DNA from: Actinomycetota bacterium
GTDB taxonomy: Bacteria; Actinomycetota; Actinomycetes; S36-B12
Direction: 5' to 3'
DNA length: 26,003 nt
Assembly (NCBI GenBank): GCA_003456155.1
Contig: DMPC01000056.1
Coordinates: 1 to 26,003 of the forward strand
The notes under the pieces are model-generated. The model did not search any database and was not told the origin of the DNA. It worked only from the letters and a program-made list of their open reading frames with translations. Position 1 is the stretch's first letter. Every line of letters starts with the position of its first letter. Both the position numbers and the translations under genes were made by a program. Of the stretch, positions 1 through 7,690 are shown piece by piece.

Positions 1-1
1 C

Positions 2-1444
2 TTCCAGGTCTCACAGGCCACGCAGGCGCCGCTCACGATCAGTTCTCCGTCCACGGCGGCCTACGGTGCGCGAGTTCCCCTCGCGGTGAGCGGCGGGTCC
101 GGCACGGGCGTCGTGACCTACTCGGTCGTCTCCGGGGCCTGCTCGATCGCGGACGGCCTGCTCACGATGGGCGACGTGGGCACCACATGCCAGGTCGAGG
201 CGCTGAAGGCGGCGGATGCGAACCACCTCGCGACCTACTCCCCGTCGCACGCCATCACCGTGGTGCGCTCGGGGCAGACCATCACCTTCGCCTCGAACGT
301 GTCCAGATCTCCGGTGCCGAACGAGGTCTACACGCCTGTCGCCGTCTCCACCTCGAATGCGACGGACTCCGCCACGGGGATCACGGTGACCCTCGCGATC
401 GCCGCATCCTCGAGCGCCGTGTGCACCCTTGATGCAGGAGTCGTCACCTTCGATGCTGTCGGGGTGTGCGTCATCGAGGCCGATGCGCCAGAGAGCGTCC
501 AGTACACGGCAGCGCCGCAGCAGACCCAGACGATCACCGTCGTCCCGGTGCCGGCTCCGGCGCCGGCACCCGCCCCTGCCCCGGTCGAAGAGGAGACGCC
601 CGCGCCCGTCGCGCCGACGCCCGCACTTCCCGTCACAGCCCTGACGGCCGTGCCTCCCGCGGTGGCGCTCCAGCCCGGGCAGGACATGGTGCTCGTGGGT
701 GGTGTGCCGGTGGCCATCACGACCTCGACGAACCCCGCGAGCACCGGCCTGGTGCTCAGCGGGACCGATTGGGGCCTGAGCCTGACCCCCGTGGGCACCG
801 ACGGCAGGCCCCAGCCGCTGGGGTCGGATGGCGGCCTGGTGCTGGCGCCCTCCGGCAGCCTGCCCCTGGCGGCATCCGGATACTCGGCGAACTCGTCGGT
901 GTTCGTCTACCTGATGTCGACTCCCGTCCTGCTCGGCGTGCTGCAGGTCGACGCGAACGGCACGATGTCCGGCGAGCTCGAGCTCCCCAGCAACCTGGCC
1001 CCCGGCTCGCACACGCTGCAGATCAACGGCTACAGCGCTGCAGGGCTGCTCCGTTCTGTCTCCCTGGGCGTGACGGTCGCGCCGGCGGTGGCCACCCCGC
1101 GGACCCTCCGGGAGCGCGTGGTGTTCGACTACGGCAGTGCCGAGCTGTCAGGCAGGACGAAGACCGCACTGGCCTCCCTCGTGCGTCAGGCGCGGACTAT
1201 GGGCGAGGCGACAGCGTCCCGGGACTCCTCTGGAGCAGCGTCGAGGACCGTTGTCATGGGGGCCGTGAGGAGCACGGGAGCGACGACGGCGGACCGGCGG
1301 CTGGCCCTGCAGCGTGCGCAGACGGTCGCCGCCTACCTTCGGACGCGTGGCATGGTCGGTGACATCCGAATCGTCACCCGCCCGACCCCGGTGTCCAACG
1401 TGGCACGAGACCGCTTCGTCGAGATCAGCATCGTCCGACGCTGA
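2..1444 (+). CDS. Ig-like repeat surface protein with OmpA-like C-terminal domain (5' partial)
   Basis: The open frame runs in from the left edge, so the true start and any signal peptide are outside the window; an internal GTG at 86 is not a convincing start because the same frame is coding-like before it. About 480 residues are visible. The first ~170 are Thr/Ser/Val-rich Ig-like (MBG/BIG-type) strands with Cys pairs such as SGACSIADG and SSAVCTLDAG. A Pro/Ala linker follows (residues ~180-210), then a beta-rich region, then from about residue 370 an OmpA-like domain (VVFDYGSAEL; RRLALQRAQTVAAYL; final VSNVARDRFVEISI). OmpA-like domains usually bind peptidoglycan, so the inference is a secreted or wall-associated protein held at the cell wall. 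Part of the OmpA core carries a Ser/Ala-rich insert (around GEATASRDSSGAAS). The exact ligand or adhesive role is unknown. Confidence 0.8.
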   Translation, partial: FQVSQATQAPLTISSPSTAAYGARVPLAVSGGSGTGVVTYSVVSGACSIADGLLTMGDVGTTCQVEALKAADANHLATYSPSHAITVVRSGQTITFASNVSRSPVPNEVYTPVAVSTSNATDSATGITVTLAIAASSSAVCTLDAGVVTFDAVGVCVIEADAPESVQYTAAPQQTQTITVVPVPAPAPAPAPAPVEEETPAPVAPTPALPVTALTAVPPAVALQPGQDMVLVGGVPVAITTSTNPASTGLVLSGTDWGLSLTPVGTDGRPQPLGSDGGLVLAPSGSLPLAASGYSANSSVFVYLMSTPVLLGVLQVDANGTMSGELELPSNLAPGSHTLQINGYSAAGLLRSVSLGVTVAPAVATPRTLRERVVFDYGSAELSGRTKTALASLVRQARTMGEATASRDSSGAASRTVVMGAVRSTGATTADRRLALQRAQTVAAYLRTRGMVGDIRIVTRPTPVSNVARDRFVEISIVRR

Positions 1445-1525
1445 CGTCCCGCCGGGCGCTGGAGAGGACTGTTCGTCCGGCCGGAATGCAGGGTCGTCGA
1501 CAGCGCAGCCCCGTAGCCTTCGCTC

Positions 1526-2995
1526 ATGAGCGTCCCCCGGCCCGTGCGCGATCTGTCCGTGAGCCAGCGCGTCGAGATCGGGCGGGCGGCACGGAGCGCT
1601 CGACCGCGAACATCCCTGGGGGAGTACTCGCCCACGCCGGATCGGAGCGATCCGGTTCAGGTGCTCGCCGCCCAGGAGCAGCAGCGGGTCACCGATCTCC
1701 TGCCGGTGCGTCACGCGCGGATGGCGCAGAGTCCCTTCGCGTTCCTCCGCGGCTCAGCCGCGGTCATGGTCGCGGATCAGGCAGCATCGCCGTCGACCGG
1801 GCTACTCGTCCAGGCCTGCGGAGACGCGCACCTGGCCAATCTCGGCATCTTCGCCGCACCTGACCGTGGCCTCGTCTTCGACGTGAACGATTTCGACGAG
1901 ACCAACCCCGGGCCCTTCGAGTGGGACGTGCAGCGCCTCGCCACCAGCTTTCTCATCGCGGCAGCCGACGCCGGGCATCGCAGCAAGGTGGCGCGCGAGC
2001 TGCCGCGTGTGGTGGCGCGTGCCTACCGGGATGGGATGACGGCCTTCGCGGCCATGTCGGATCTCGACGCGTACTACTTCCGGATCGACACGATGACCCT
2101 GCGTCGGTGGGCTCGGGAGGTCAATTCACGAGTGGGTGTCCAGGCGCTCAAGCGCTCCGAGCGCGAGGCGATGGCCCGCACCCGATGGTCGGCGGTCAAC
2201 AAGCTGACCGTGGTCGAGAACGGCTCACGCAGGTTCCGTGACTCGCCGCCGCTGCTGAACTCCCTGTCGGCCAACGATCAGGTCTGGGACCAGCTCTACG
2301 CGATGTATGAGGCGTATCGCTCGACCCTGCTCGTCGATCGCTCCGATCTCCTGGCGCGCTATCGACCTGTCGACCTCGGGCACAAGGTGGTGGGAGTCGG
2401 CAGCGTCGGCCTGCTCGCCTTCGTGCTCCTGCTGCAGGGTCGGGATGAGGACGACCTGCTGGTGCTCCAGTTCAAGGAGGCGGTGCCGAGCGTGCTGGAG
2501 CCCTTCACGGCGCCGACGCAGTGGGCGTCGCCCGGTGAGCGGGTGGTGAGCGGCCAGCGGTTGATGCAGGCCGCTACCGATGCCTTCCTGGGCTGGGTCG
2601 AGGGGCCCTCGGGGCGCTCCTACTACGTGCGGCAGGTCCGCGACATGAAGTGGTCGCCGGAGATCACGCAGATGACCGCGGAGGGCTTGGTCGCCTTCGC
2701 GGGGATGTGCGGTGCCGCTCTGGCGCGGGCCCATGCCCGATCAGGGGACAGTGTCGCGATCGCCGCCTACCTCGGGCAGTCGGACCGCTTCGAGGAGGCC
2801 ATCGCGTCGTTCGCCCGTGCCTACGCTGCCCAGACGTACACGGACTTCAGCCGCTACACCTCCGCGATCTCCTCGGGCGCCGTGTCGGTGGCCGAGAACC
2901 GCGAGGATCCTGTCCGGATCGTTGTCCGCATCGGTGACGACGGATCCCCGCGGATCGAGACCGAGCGGCATGGTGCGGACACCCCGACGACCTGA
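1526..2995 (+). CDS. DUF2252 family protein
   Basis: A 489-residue protein, within the usual size range of DUF2252. Recognisable family blocks are the RMAQSPFAFLRGSAAVM region (residues ~70-86), the GDAHLANLG motif with FDVNDFDET just after it (residues ~105-130), and a C-terminal YYVRQVRDMKWS stretch. These motifs resemble the folds of kinase-like/aminoglycoside-phosphotransferase proteins, with GDAHLANLG recalling a catalytic loop and DVNDFDE a metal-binding loop. The biochemical role of the family is not established, so kinase activity is only an inference. The ATG at 1526 is the first in frame after an 81-bp gap; no strong ribosome binding site is visible, so a weak or leaderless start is possible. 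It appears monocistronic, ending before a hairpin at about 3049. Confidence 0.9.
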   Translation: MSVPRPVRDLSVSQRVEIGRAARSARPRTSLGEYSPTPDRSDPVQVLAAQEQQRVTDLLPVRHARMAQSPFAFLRGSAAVMVADQAASPSTGLLVQACGDAHLANLGIFAAPDRGLVFDVNDFDETNPGPFEWDVQRLATSFLIAAADAGHRSKVARELPRVVARAYRDGMTAFAAMSDLDAYYFRIDTMTLRRWAREVNSRVGVQALKRSEREAMARTRWSAVNKLTVVENGSRRFRDSPPLLNSLSANDQVWDQLYAMYEAYRSTLLVDRSDLLARYRPVDLGHKVVGVGSVGLLAFVLLLQGRDEDDLLVLQFKEAVPSVLEPFTAPTQWASPGERVVSGQRLMQAATDAFLGWVEGPSGRSYYVRQVRDMKWSPEITQMTAEGLVAFAGMCGAALARAHARSGDSVAIAAYLGQSDRFEEAIASFARAYAAQTYTDFSRYTSAISSGAVSVAENREDPVRIVVRIGDDGSPRIETERHGADTPTT

Positions 2996-3048
2996 TGGCC
3001 CTGGTCGGATGTTTGACATCACCCCCAGCGGGGTAGAACCCCGGTGTT

Positions 3049-3064
3049 CCCCGCATCGGCGGGG
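3049..3064 (+). terminator. GC-rich hairpin between DUF2252 gene and lipoprotein gene
   Basis: Six perfect base pairs (CCCCGC / GCGGGG) enclose an ATCG tetraloop. It sits 53 bp after the DUF2252 stop and only 17 bp before the lipoprotein start, with CTTCTG after the stem instead of a T-tract. It may terminate the upstream transcript or act as a 5' leader hairpin for the lipoprotein gene; the sequence does not decide between these. Confidence 0.4.
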
Positions 3065-3081
3065 CTTCTGAAGGAGCAGTC

Positions 3082-3510
3082 ATGAAGCGTTCGTCAGCAT
3101 TCCTCCTCGCCGGAGTCGTGGTCCTCGGTGGCCTGGGTCTGGCGGCGTGCAGTTCGTCGGATTCCGCCTCCACGAGCGAGGCATCCGCCTCGGGGATCGT
3201 GGGCGACAACCCCGGGACCTGGGCGCCACTGGAGATCGGCCAGGCCGTCAACGGCACGACCGTCGACATGGTCGTCGACCAGGCCGCCATCTTCACCGAG
3301 TGGCCCGAGGGCGGAGCGGTCGTCGAGAGCAGTGACCCGGCTGTCGTCGAGGTCTCCCAGCCCGAGGGCACCGGCGACGTGACGGCCGTGGCCGGCATGG
3401 TGGCCAAGGCTCCGGGAACCGCCACGATCACGGTGCTGTACCCCGCTCAGCCGGCTGACGAGGGCGGCGCCTCGAACATCGTCATGCAGTTCGAGGTGAA
3501 CGTCTCCTAG
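3082..3510 (+). CDS. Small lipoprotein with Ig-like (BIG2-like) fold
   Basis: A 142-residue protein with a clear lipoprotein signal: MKR, a hydrophobic stretch, then lipobox L20-A21-A22-C23 followed by a Ser-rich tether. The mature part, about 115 residues, is beta-rich, with a VVESSDPAVVEVSQP segment and an AKAPGTATITVLYP segment. That pattern (a 'state versus value' half followed by 'GTATITV') is typical of bacterial Ig-like group 2 domains, so a surface-anchored binding or structural role is inferred. The start is supported by GAAGGAG seven bases upstream of ATG 3082. It is followed directly by a strong hairpin and looks monocistronic. No enzymatic residues are seen. Confidence 0.85.
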   Translation: MKRSSAFLLAGVVVLGGLGLAACSSSDSASTSEASASGIVGDNPGTWAPLEIGQAVNGTTVDMVVDQAAIFTEWPEGGAVVESSDPAVVEVSQPEGTGDVTAVAGMVAKAPGTATITVLYPAQPADEGGASNIVMQFEVNVS

Positions 3511-3534
3511 GAGTCGGCTGCCTCAACTGCCGAT

Positions 3535-3564
3535 GCTGCGGGTGTCCTTCAGGGCACCCGCAGC
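3535..3564 (+). terminator. Strong intrinsic-type hairpin after lipoprotein gene
   Basis: A 13-bp stem (3535-3547 with 3552-3564, one T-G wobble) closes a TTCA tetraloop, 24 bp after the lipoprotein stop. There is no T-tract, which is common for terminators in high-GC actinobacteria. Because the stem is nearly symmetric it could work in both directions, but no minus-strand gene ends here. Confidence 0.8.
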
Positions 3565-3658
3565 ACCCATTCCTGCCTCGTCACGCGGGCGTGCCCAGGG
3601 CGCGCCGCCGGCCGTGAAGGCCCCCGGGGAGTGACGGGGGGCTGAGTGCAGGCTGAGG

Positions 3659-3672
3659 TTGCGAATACGCAA
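3659..3672. promoter_or_regulatory. 14-bp inverted repeat, site A (TTGCG-N4-CGCAA)
   Basis: TTGCGAATACGCAA is a perfect 5-bp dyad around a 4-bp centre, ending 61 bp before the SARP gene start. Thirteen of its 14 bases match site C at 25752, and related sites lie at 8718 and 21020. The position, in front of a regulator gene, suggests an operator; autoregulation is possible. The protein that binds it is not known. Confidence 0.65.
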
Positions 3673-3733
3673 TACTGAGTCCACGCTGCCGGGCGCCGCT
3701 CCTGCCACGTCATGGCCTGCGCGGGGGAGGGCC

Positions 3734-4561
3734 ATGGCACTGCACGTCGACACGCCCTATGCGGGGGACGCGGCGCCGGCAGCGGTCTCCATCGCCGTTC
3801 TGGGCCCCGTCATGGCCGACTCCGAGGGCCAGTGGACCCGTCCACCGACCCGGCAGGTGGGCAGGGTTCTGGCGGCGCTCGCGGGGTGGCCCGGTGAGAT
3901 CGTGGATCGGGAGGTGCTGGCGTCCGCCCTCTGGGGGGAGGTGCCGCCTCAGACCGTCCGGAACACCCTGCAGGTCCACATCAGTCACCTGCGACGCTGG
4001 CTCGGCAAGGATGTCGTCGACCACGTCGCTGATGGCTACGTGCTGCAGAAGGATGAGAGCGACGTCGACGCCGCACGCTTCGAGAGCCTGATCCGCCTCT
4101 CGATCGACAAGCGCAGGGCCGGTTGTCTCTCCGAGGCGATGTCCGCAGCGCAGGAGGCCCTCGCGCTGGTTCGGGGCCCCGCCTACCCCGACATCCTGGA
4201 CCCGGACCTCGTCGCTCGTCGGGCCCGCATCGCCGAGCTGGCCGAGCAGGCCCGTGAGGATGTCCTCTCCTGGCAGCTCGACCTTGCCACGGACGAGCGC
4301 GACGTTGCTGATGTGGTCGCCGGAGCCCGGGAGCTCGTGGCTCGCTTCCCGCTGCGGGAGAGCGGCCATGCCCTGCTCATGCGGGCCCTGTTCTGCGCGC
4401 AGCGACCGGGAGAGGCGGAGCAGGCCTTTGCTGACGCCGAAGCGCTGTTGAGCGCCTACCGAGGGCTCCAGCCCGGTGCTGCGCTCGTGGCGACGCGCCA
4501 GCGCTGTCGTGACCGCGATGCGGCACTGCTGCCACCAGCCATGCGCTCGGCTCGGGCATGA
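3734..4561 (+). CDS. SARP/AfsR-type transcriptional regulator (stand-alone)
   Basis: A 275-residue protein. Residues ~15-105 form an OmpR/PhoB-type winged helix-turn-helix domain (VSIAVLGPVMA start; QTVRNTLQVHISHLRRWLG recognition region; VADGYVLQ wing). Residues ~110-260 match the bacterial transcriptional activator domain (VDAARFESLI; EAMSAAQEALAL; FPLRESGHALLMRALF). This is the short SARP architecture, with no NB-ARC or TPR extension. ATG 3734 is chosen because GGGGGAGG lies just upstream; a longer frame would begin inside the inverted repeat at 3659. SARPs usually activate specialised-metabolite or differentiation genes by binding direct heptamer repeats, so the dyad upstream may belong to another regulator. 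Its targets are not shown by the sequence, but the nearby glycan genes are candidates. Confidence 0.9.
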   Translation: MALHVDTPYAGDAAPAAVSIAVLGPVMADSEGQWTRPPTRQVGRVLAALAGWPGEIVDREVLASALWGEVPPQTVRNTLQVHISHLRRWLGKDVVDHVADGYVLQKDESDVDAARFESLIRLSIDKRRAGCLSEAMSAAQEALALVRGPAYPDILDPDLVARRARIAELAEQAREDVLSWQLDLATDERDVADVVAGARELVARFPLRESGHALLMRALFCAQRPGEAEQAFADAEALLSAYRGLQPGAALVATRQRCRDRDAALLPPAMRSARA

Positions 4562-4635
4562 CGTGGTCATGTCGCCGTGCGGTGGGCGATGTCGCCGGGC
4601 TGTCACACGGTGGTCCTACGGTGAAAACCAGTACA

Positions 4636-4656
4636 TCAGCAGGGAGTTCCTGCTGA
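4636..4656. promoter_or_regulatory. 8-bp inverted repeat upstream of the 68-residue protein
   Basis: TCAGCAGG and CCTGCTGA flank a 5-base GAGTT centre, ending 30 bp before ATG 4687. It could be an operator or a leader hairpin. The nearby XRE-family protein (4910-5203) is a plausible binder, but there is no direct evidence. Confidence 0.45.
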
Positions 4657-4686
4657 ACGTCACCTTTCCACGGGGGAGGAGGGGAT

Positions 4687-4893
4687 ATGACTGCGTCGCC
4701 CATCACGGTGCACCTGACCTGGGAGCCGGTGTCCCAGTTCGAGGTCGACCATGGCGCCGACGGCATCACGGTGCGCGCGCATGCCGGCCTGTCGGCGAGT
4801 CAGGTCAGCCAGGCCTGCGACTCTCTGGGCGAGCACGGGCCGCAGGTCTACCAGGCCTGGTGCCGAGCCGTCGGCATGGGCGATGTGACCTAG
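4687..4893 (+). CDS. Small protein of unknown function
   Basis: A 68-residue protein that I do not recognise. It starts with a beta-like segment (ITVHLTW), has a charged middle (FEVDHGADGITVRAHAGL), and ends in a helix-forming stretch with one Cys (SQACDSLGE, YQAWCRAVGMGDVT). There is no signal peptide or membrane segment. A very strong GGAGGAGGGG ribosome binding site precedes ATG 4687, which makes expression credible. It converges on the XRE-family gene with a 16-bp gap. A small antitoxin-like or regulatory partner is conceivable, but this is speculation. Confidence 0.7.
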   Translation: MTASPITVHLTWEPVSQFEVDHGADGITVRAHAGLSASQVSQACDSLGEHGPQVYQAWCRAVGMGDVT

Positions 4894-4909
4894 CCGCCGT
4901 CGGCTCCGG

Positions 4910-5203
4910 CTAGGAGGGCCACGTGAAGGTCACGGTGCTGCCGGCCCGGCGCACCACCGGGGGAGTGTCGGCCTCCGGGTCGACTGCGCCGATGCGCACG
5001 AGCAGTTCATAGACGCCCACGTCCAGGCCCGAGGCCAGGCCCTCGAGGGCGTCGACGCGGGGCTGCTGCAGGTGCCGGAAGATCCGGGAGATGTTGCCCT
5101 TGTCCGATCCGCACCGTTCGGCCAGCTCGGCGAGCGACCCAATGCCCAGCTCGTCCATGCGGGCATACAGCCACGCCTGGCTCTGCTCGGGCGTTGCGCG
5201 CAT
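4910..5203 (-). CDS. XRE-family helix-turn-helix protein
   Basis: A 97-residue DNA-binding protein. Residues ~20-70 contain a Cro/CI-type helix-turn-helix (GSLAELAERCGSDKGNISRIFRHL, then a DALEGLASGLDVGVYELL helix). A short Pro-rich linker leads to a beta-like C-terminal tail (STVTFTWPS). The ATG at 5203 is preferred over a GTG at 5221 because GGGAG sits five bases upstream of it. It is probably a repressor; the 8-bp inverted repeat at 4636-4656 near its convergent neighbour is one possible target. It could be half of a toxin-antitoxin-like pair, but no toxin is recognisable. Confidence 0.85.
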   Translation of the reverse strand: MRATPEQSQAWLYARMDELGIGSLAELAERCGSDKGNISRIFRHLQQPRVDALEGLASGLDVGVYELLVRIGAVDPEADTPPVVRRAGSTVTFTWPS

Positions 5204-5315
5204 GGTGCTCCCGGTTCGCACGGAGGTCTCGGGTCACGGTCTCATGGCCGCTGCCCGCAGCCTGCCACGACACTCAGCCTGAGTTTCAGTAGTTCTTCAG
5301 AAGTTTCTCATCCGA

Positions 5316-5339
5316 GGGCCATGACCGCCCCGATGGCCC
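5316..5339 (-). terminator. Terminator hairpin of the MoxR-DUF58 operon
   Basis: GGGCCAT (5316-5322) pairs with ATGGCCC (5333-5339) around a 10-base loop. It lies 4 bp beyond the stop codon of the last gene of the minus-strand operon. No T-tract follows, as with the other stems in this window. Confidence 0.6.
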
Positions 5340-5343
5340 CCTC

Positions 5344-6612
5344 TTATTGAGGCGCCGACAGGCCCGGGGAGCTCGGTCCTCGAGCGGACCACCGCCAGCG
5401 GGATCGAAGCGGACCGGAGGGCATGCGCCCGCCGCGTCGAGCAGCGGCCCATGCGGCATCGGCCTGAGAAGGGCTCAGCGTCCCGCAGGGGTTGAAGGCG
5501 ACGATCGTGACGATCTCCGCGACCGTGAGGACGTCGGGTTCACCCTCACCTCGGGCCCAGGCCACGGCAACGTCGGGTGACGCGCTCACGGGCAGAGGCC
5601 GGTCGATCCGGGCTCGACGCAGGCGAAGCCACGTCCACGCCCCGATGGCGCGCTGCTCAGGCGTCCCTCGGGAGAGACGCCGCCGCAGCAGGGTCCAGGC
5701 GAGGAGGGCGCGAACCCTCAGCGCGCTGAGAGCGAGGAGCACAAGCATGAGCAGGAGGAGCAGGAGCAGCAGGGCCCATGCCAGCCATGACAGCAGCGAG
5801 CTGGCCTCCTCCACGGTGACAGCACCTGCCGGAGGGGGCTCGATCGTCTCCTGAGTGTCGGTCGCTTCCGGGGGGGACGACACGTCGTCGGCTGACGCAT
5901 CCGCGGCTGCGGACTCTGTGGCGGCACTGCCAGGCGGCTCGGCGGGCACCGCGATGATGCCGCGGCCGGGAATCGTCCAAGGAGCCTGCATGAGCGGGGC
6001 GGTGACGATGAGCGCCACGATCGAGACCGCCCCCGCCGATGCAAGCATCAGGGCGAAGGGTACGAGGCGGCGGTGATCGCGCAGATGCGGCTGGCGGAAG
6101 GGCCCGACCATGGCGACGGTCACGGCGGCCGCCACCGTCCACAGGCCCACGAGCCACGGGGTGCGCTCCGCGGCTCCGAGTCCTAGTGCTCCTGCGAGCA
6201 GCAGGAGGGAGGTCGGCACGATCGCCAGCGGGTAGCGGGTGCCGAGGGCCAGGGCCATGGCTCCGGTGACAGCGCAGGACACCAGCGAGGCGCGGGAGAT
6301 CGGGCCGGCCGTGTTGCCGCCCAGGTTCTCGGCCAAGGCCGGCACGAGCACGGTCATGGCCATCATCGCGAGGATCGCGAGGAGGCGCCGATGAGCAAGG
6401 GCGAGGGGCAGCACCACCAGGGTGGTGAGGAGGGAGCCGCCGATCACCCAGATGGCGAGGCCTTGGAAGGAGACGACGTGGGCGAGGGCGATCCAGGTGG
6501 CCCCGAGGGTTGGCCACAGCGCCCATGCCGAGGGGTGCTGCCGGGGATCAGGCGAAGAGGACCCGACTCGGGTCGACGCGACGCCGGATGACAGGGCGAG
6601 GTCGATGCTCAT
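5344..6612 (-). CDS. TgpA-like multi-pass membrane protein lacking the transglutaminase domain
   Basis: About 422 residues. Roughly six hydrophobic segments occupy the N-terminal ~220 residues (e.g. LAIWVIGGSLLTTLVVLPLALA, ASLVSCAVTGAMALALG). A ~70-residue Pro/Ser/Ala-rich stretch follows, then one strong membrane span with seven Leu in a row and a ~120-residue cytoplasmic tail with a DUF4129-like arrangement (ARIDRPLPVS... LTVAEIV). In MoxR-DUF58 operons the third gene is usually a TgpA-type protein in which a transglutaminase-like domain sits between membrane block and DUF4129 tail; here that slot is the short Pro-rich stretch and no Cys-His-Asp triad is visible. ATG 6612 is chosen because an earlier start at 6726 would overlap the DUF58 gene by 100 bp. 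Likely role is envelope-associated, with enzymatic function probably lost or never present. Confidence 0.75.
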   Translation of the reverse strand: MSIDLALSSGVASTRVGSSSPDPRQHPSAWALWPTLGATWIALAHVVSFQGLAIWVIGGSLLTTLVVLPLALAHRRLLAILAMMAMTVLVPALAENLGGNTAGPISRASLVSCAVTGAMALALGTRYPLAIVPTSLLLLAGALGLGAAERTPWLVGLWTVAAAVTVAMVGPFRQPHLRDHRRLVPFALMLASAGAVSIVALIVTAPLMQAPWTIPGRGIIAVPAEPPGSAATESAAADASADDVSSPPEATDTQETIEPPPAGAVTVEEASSLLSWLAWALLLLLLLLMLVLLALSALRVRALLAWTLLRRRLSRGTPEQRAIGAWTWLRLRRARIDRPLPVSASPDVAVAWARGEGEPDVLTVAEIVTIVAFNPCGTLSPSQADAAWAAARRGGRMPSGPLRSRWRWSARGPSSPGLSAPQ

Positions 6613-6625
6613 GTCCGATCCCGGC

Positions 6626-7690
6626 TCATCGATGGCCGACGACGGTGCTGACGGGGGCGGTGCGTCGCCAGCGGGCGACCCAGGCGGCGGACGTCTCCGT
6701 GCGTCGGCCGGTGATGAGGACGGCACGGCCGACGCCCTGCCGGCGCAGTAACGCCTCGACCCGGCCCGGGCCGCAGTTCTCTGCGGCCACGGGCTCCACG
6801 ATGGCCAGCCAGTCCAGGGCGGATTCGCGGGTGCGCGCTGTCACCTCGGCGGCAAGAACGCCCGACCCGGACGCTGGTGCGAGTGATGTCGTGGCGAGCA
6901 GCACGCGCTGATCGGCCCCGCACCCGTGCCAGGCCCAGGAGGCGGCGGTGTCGACAGATTCCTCGAAGGCGGGGGAGTCGAAGTCCTCGAACATCGCCCC
7001 TTCGCGGTCGTAGGCGCGGGCGTTGACGTCGAGGACGACGAGAAGCCAGGGGACGGTCGTGTCGACCATGCGCCGCACCATGAGCTTGCCCGCTCGCGCG
7101 GACGATTTCCAGTGCACCAGCTTCTGCGGATCGCCGACCACATACTCACGCAGGGAGTGGAACGTCTCGCTGCCGGCACGCTCCTGCGCCTCCTCTGCCT
7201 CGTCGAGACCCGAGGAGATGCGTGCATCGACCGTGTGGACTCTGGGGACGACCAGGACGGGAGACGGTGTTCGGGCCGCCAGCACCCGAGCGGACACCCC
7301 GAAGGGGTCGCCGGCCTCCAGTCGCGACGGTCCGACCGGGAAGAGCCCGCGCCGGGAGGTGTCGAGCGGCCACGTCAGGGTGCCCACCGGGCCGGCGAAG
7401 GGGATGAAGCGGCGATCGACTCCGGCCGCATCGACGGCCGAGACCCAGCGGGTCGATCCGGACGGCACGGTCACGCCGATCTCGATGGCGGCGGCATCCC
7501 CGCGCACGACGCGCACCGGGGCCGAGAGGTCTGACCATGAACCGACGGAGGGTCGCCTGAGTGCGAGCGCCGCGAGCAGGATCGAGCCAAGGCCAAGGGC
7601 GACGGCGAGGAGCACCGACCAGTCCAGCCAGAGCGCGATGGCCAGGCCGAGAGCGCTGGTGAGCGCGATCGCCCATCCGCGCGGGTTCAT
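6626..7690 (-). CDS. DUF58 family protein
   Basis: A 354-residue protein. Two hydrophobic segments lie near the N-terminus (residues ~5-45). The family signature FHSLREYVVGDPQKLVHWKSSARAGKLMVR-type block sits around residues 195-225, here seen as SLREYVVGDPQK followed by HWKSSARAGKL. A von Willebrand-like fold is typical of the C-terminal part of the family. It overlaps the upstream MoxR gene by 4 bp (ATGA), showing translational coupling. In other bacteria MoxR/DUF58/transglutaminase operons support envelope-protein maturation or stress responses, so a chaperone-assisted membrane complex is inferred. Nothing unusual is seen in the protein itself. Confidence 0.9.
   Translation of the reverse strand: MNPRGWAIALTSALGLAIALWLDWSVLLAVALGLGSILLAALALRRPSVGSWSDLSAPVRVVRGDAAAIEIGVTVPSGSTRWVSAVDAAGVDRRFIPFAGPVGTLTWPLDTSRRGLFPVGPSRLEAGDPFGVSARVLAARTPSPVLVVPRVHTVDARISSGLDEAEEAQERAGSETFHSLREYVVGDPQKLVHWKSSARAGKLMVRRMVDTTVPWLLVVLDVNARAYDREGAMFEDFDSPAFEESVDTAASWAWHGCGADQRVLLATTSLAPASGSGVLAAEVTARTRESALDWLAIVEPVAAENCGPGRVEALLRRQGVGRAVLITGRRTETSAAWVARWRRTAPVSTVVGHR

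Noticed and set aside
3710..4606. A 298-residue minus-strand frame opposite the SARP gene
   Set aside because: The opposite strand encodes clear wHTH and BTAD motifs; this is a shadow.
5272..5284. A 5-bp dyad ACTCA-gcc-TGAGT upstream of the XRE gene
   Set aside because: Too short to separate from chance, and there is no second copy in the window.
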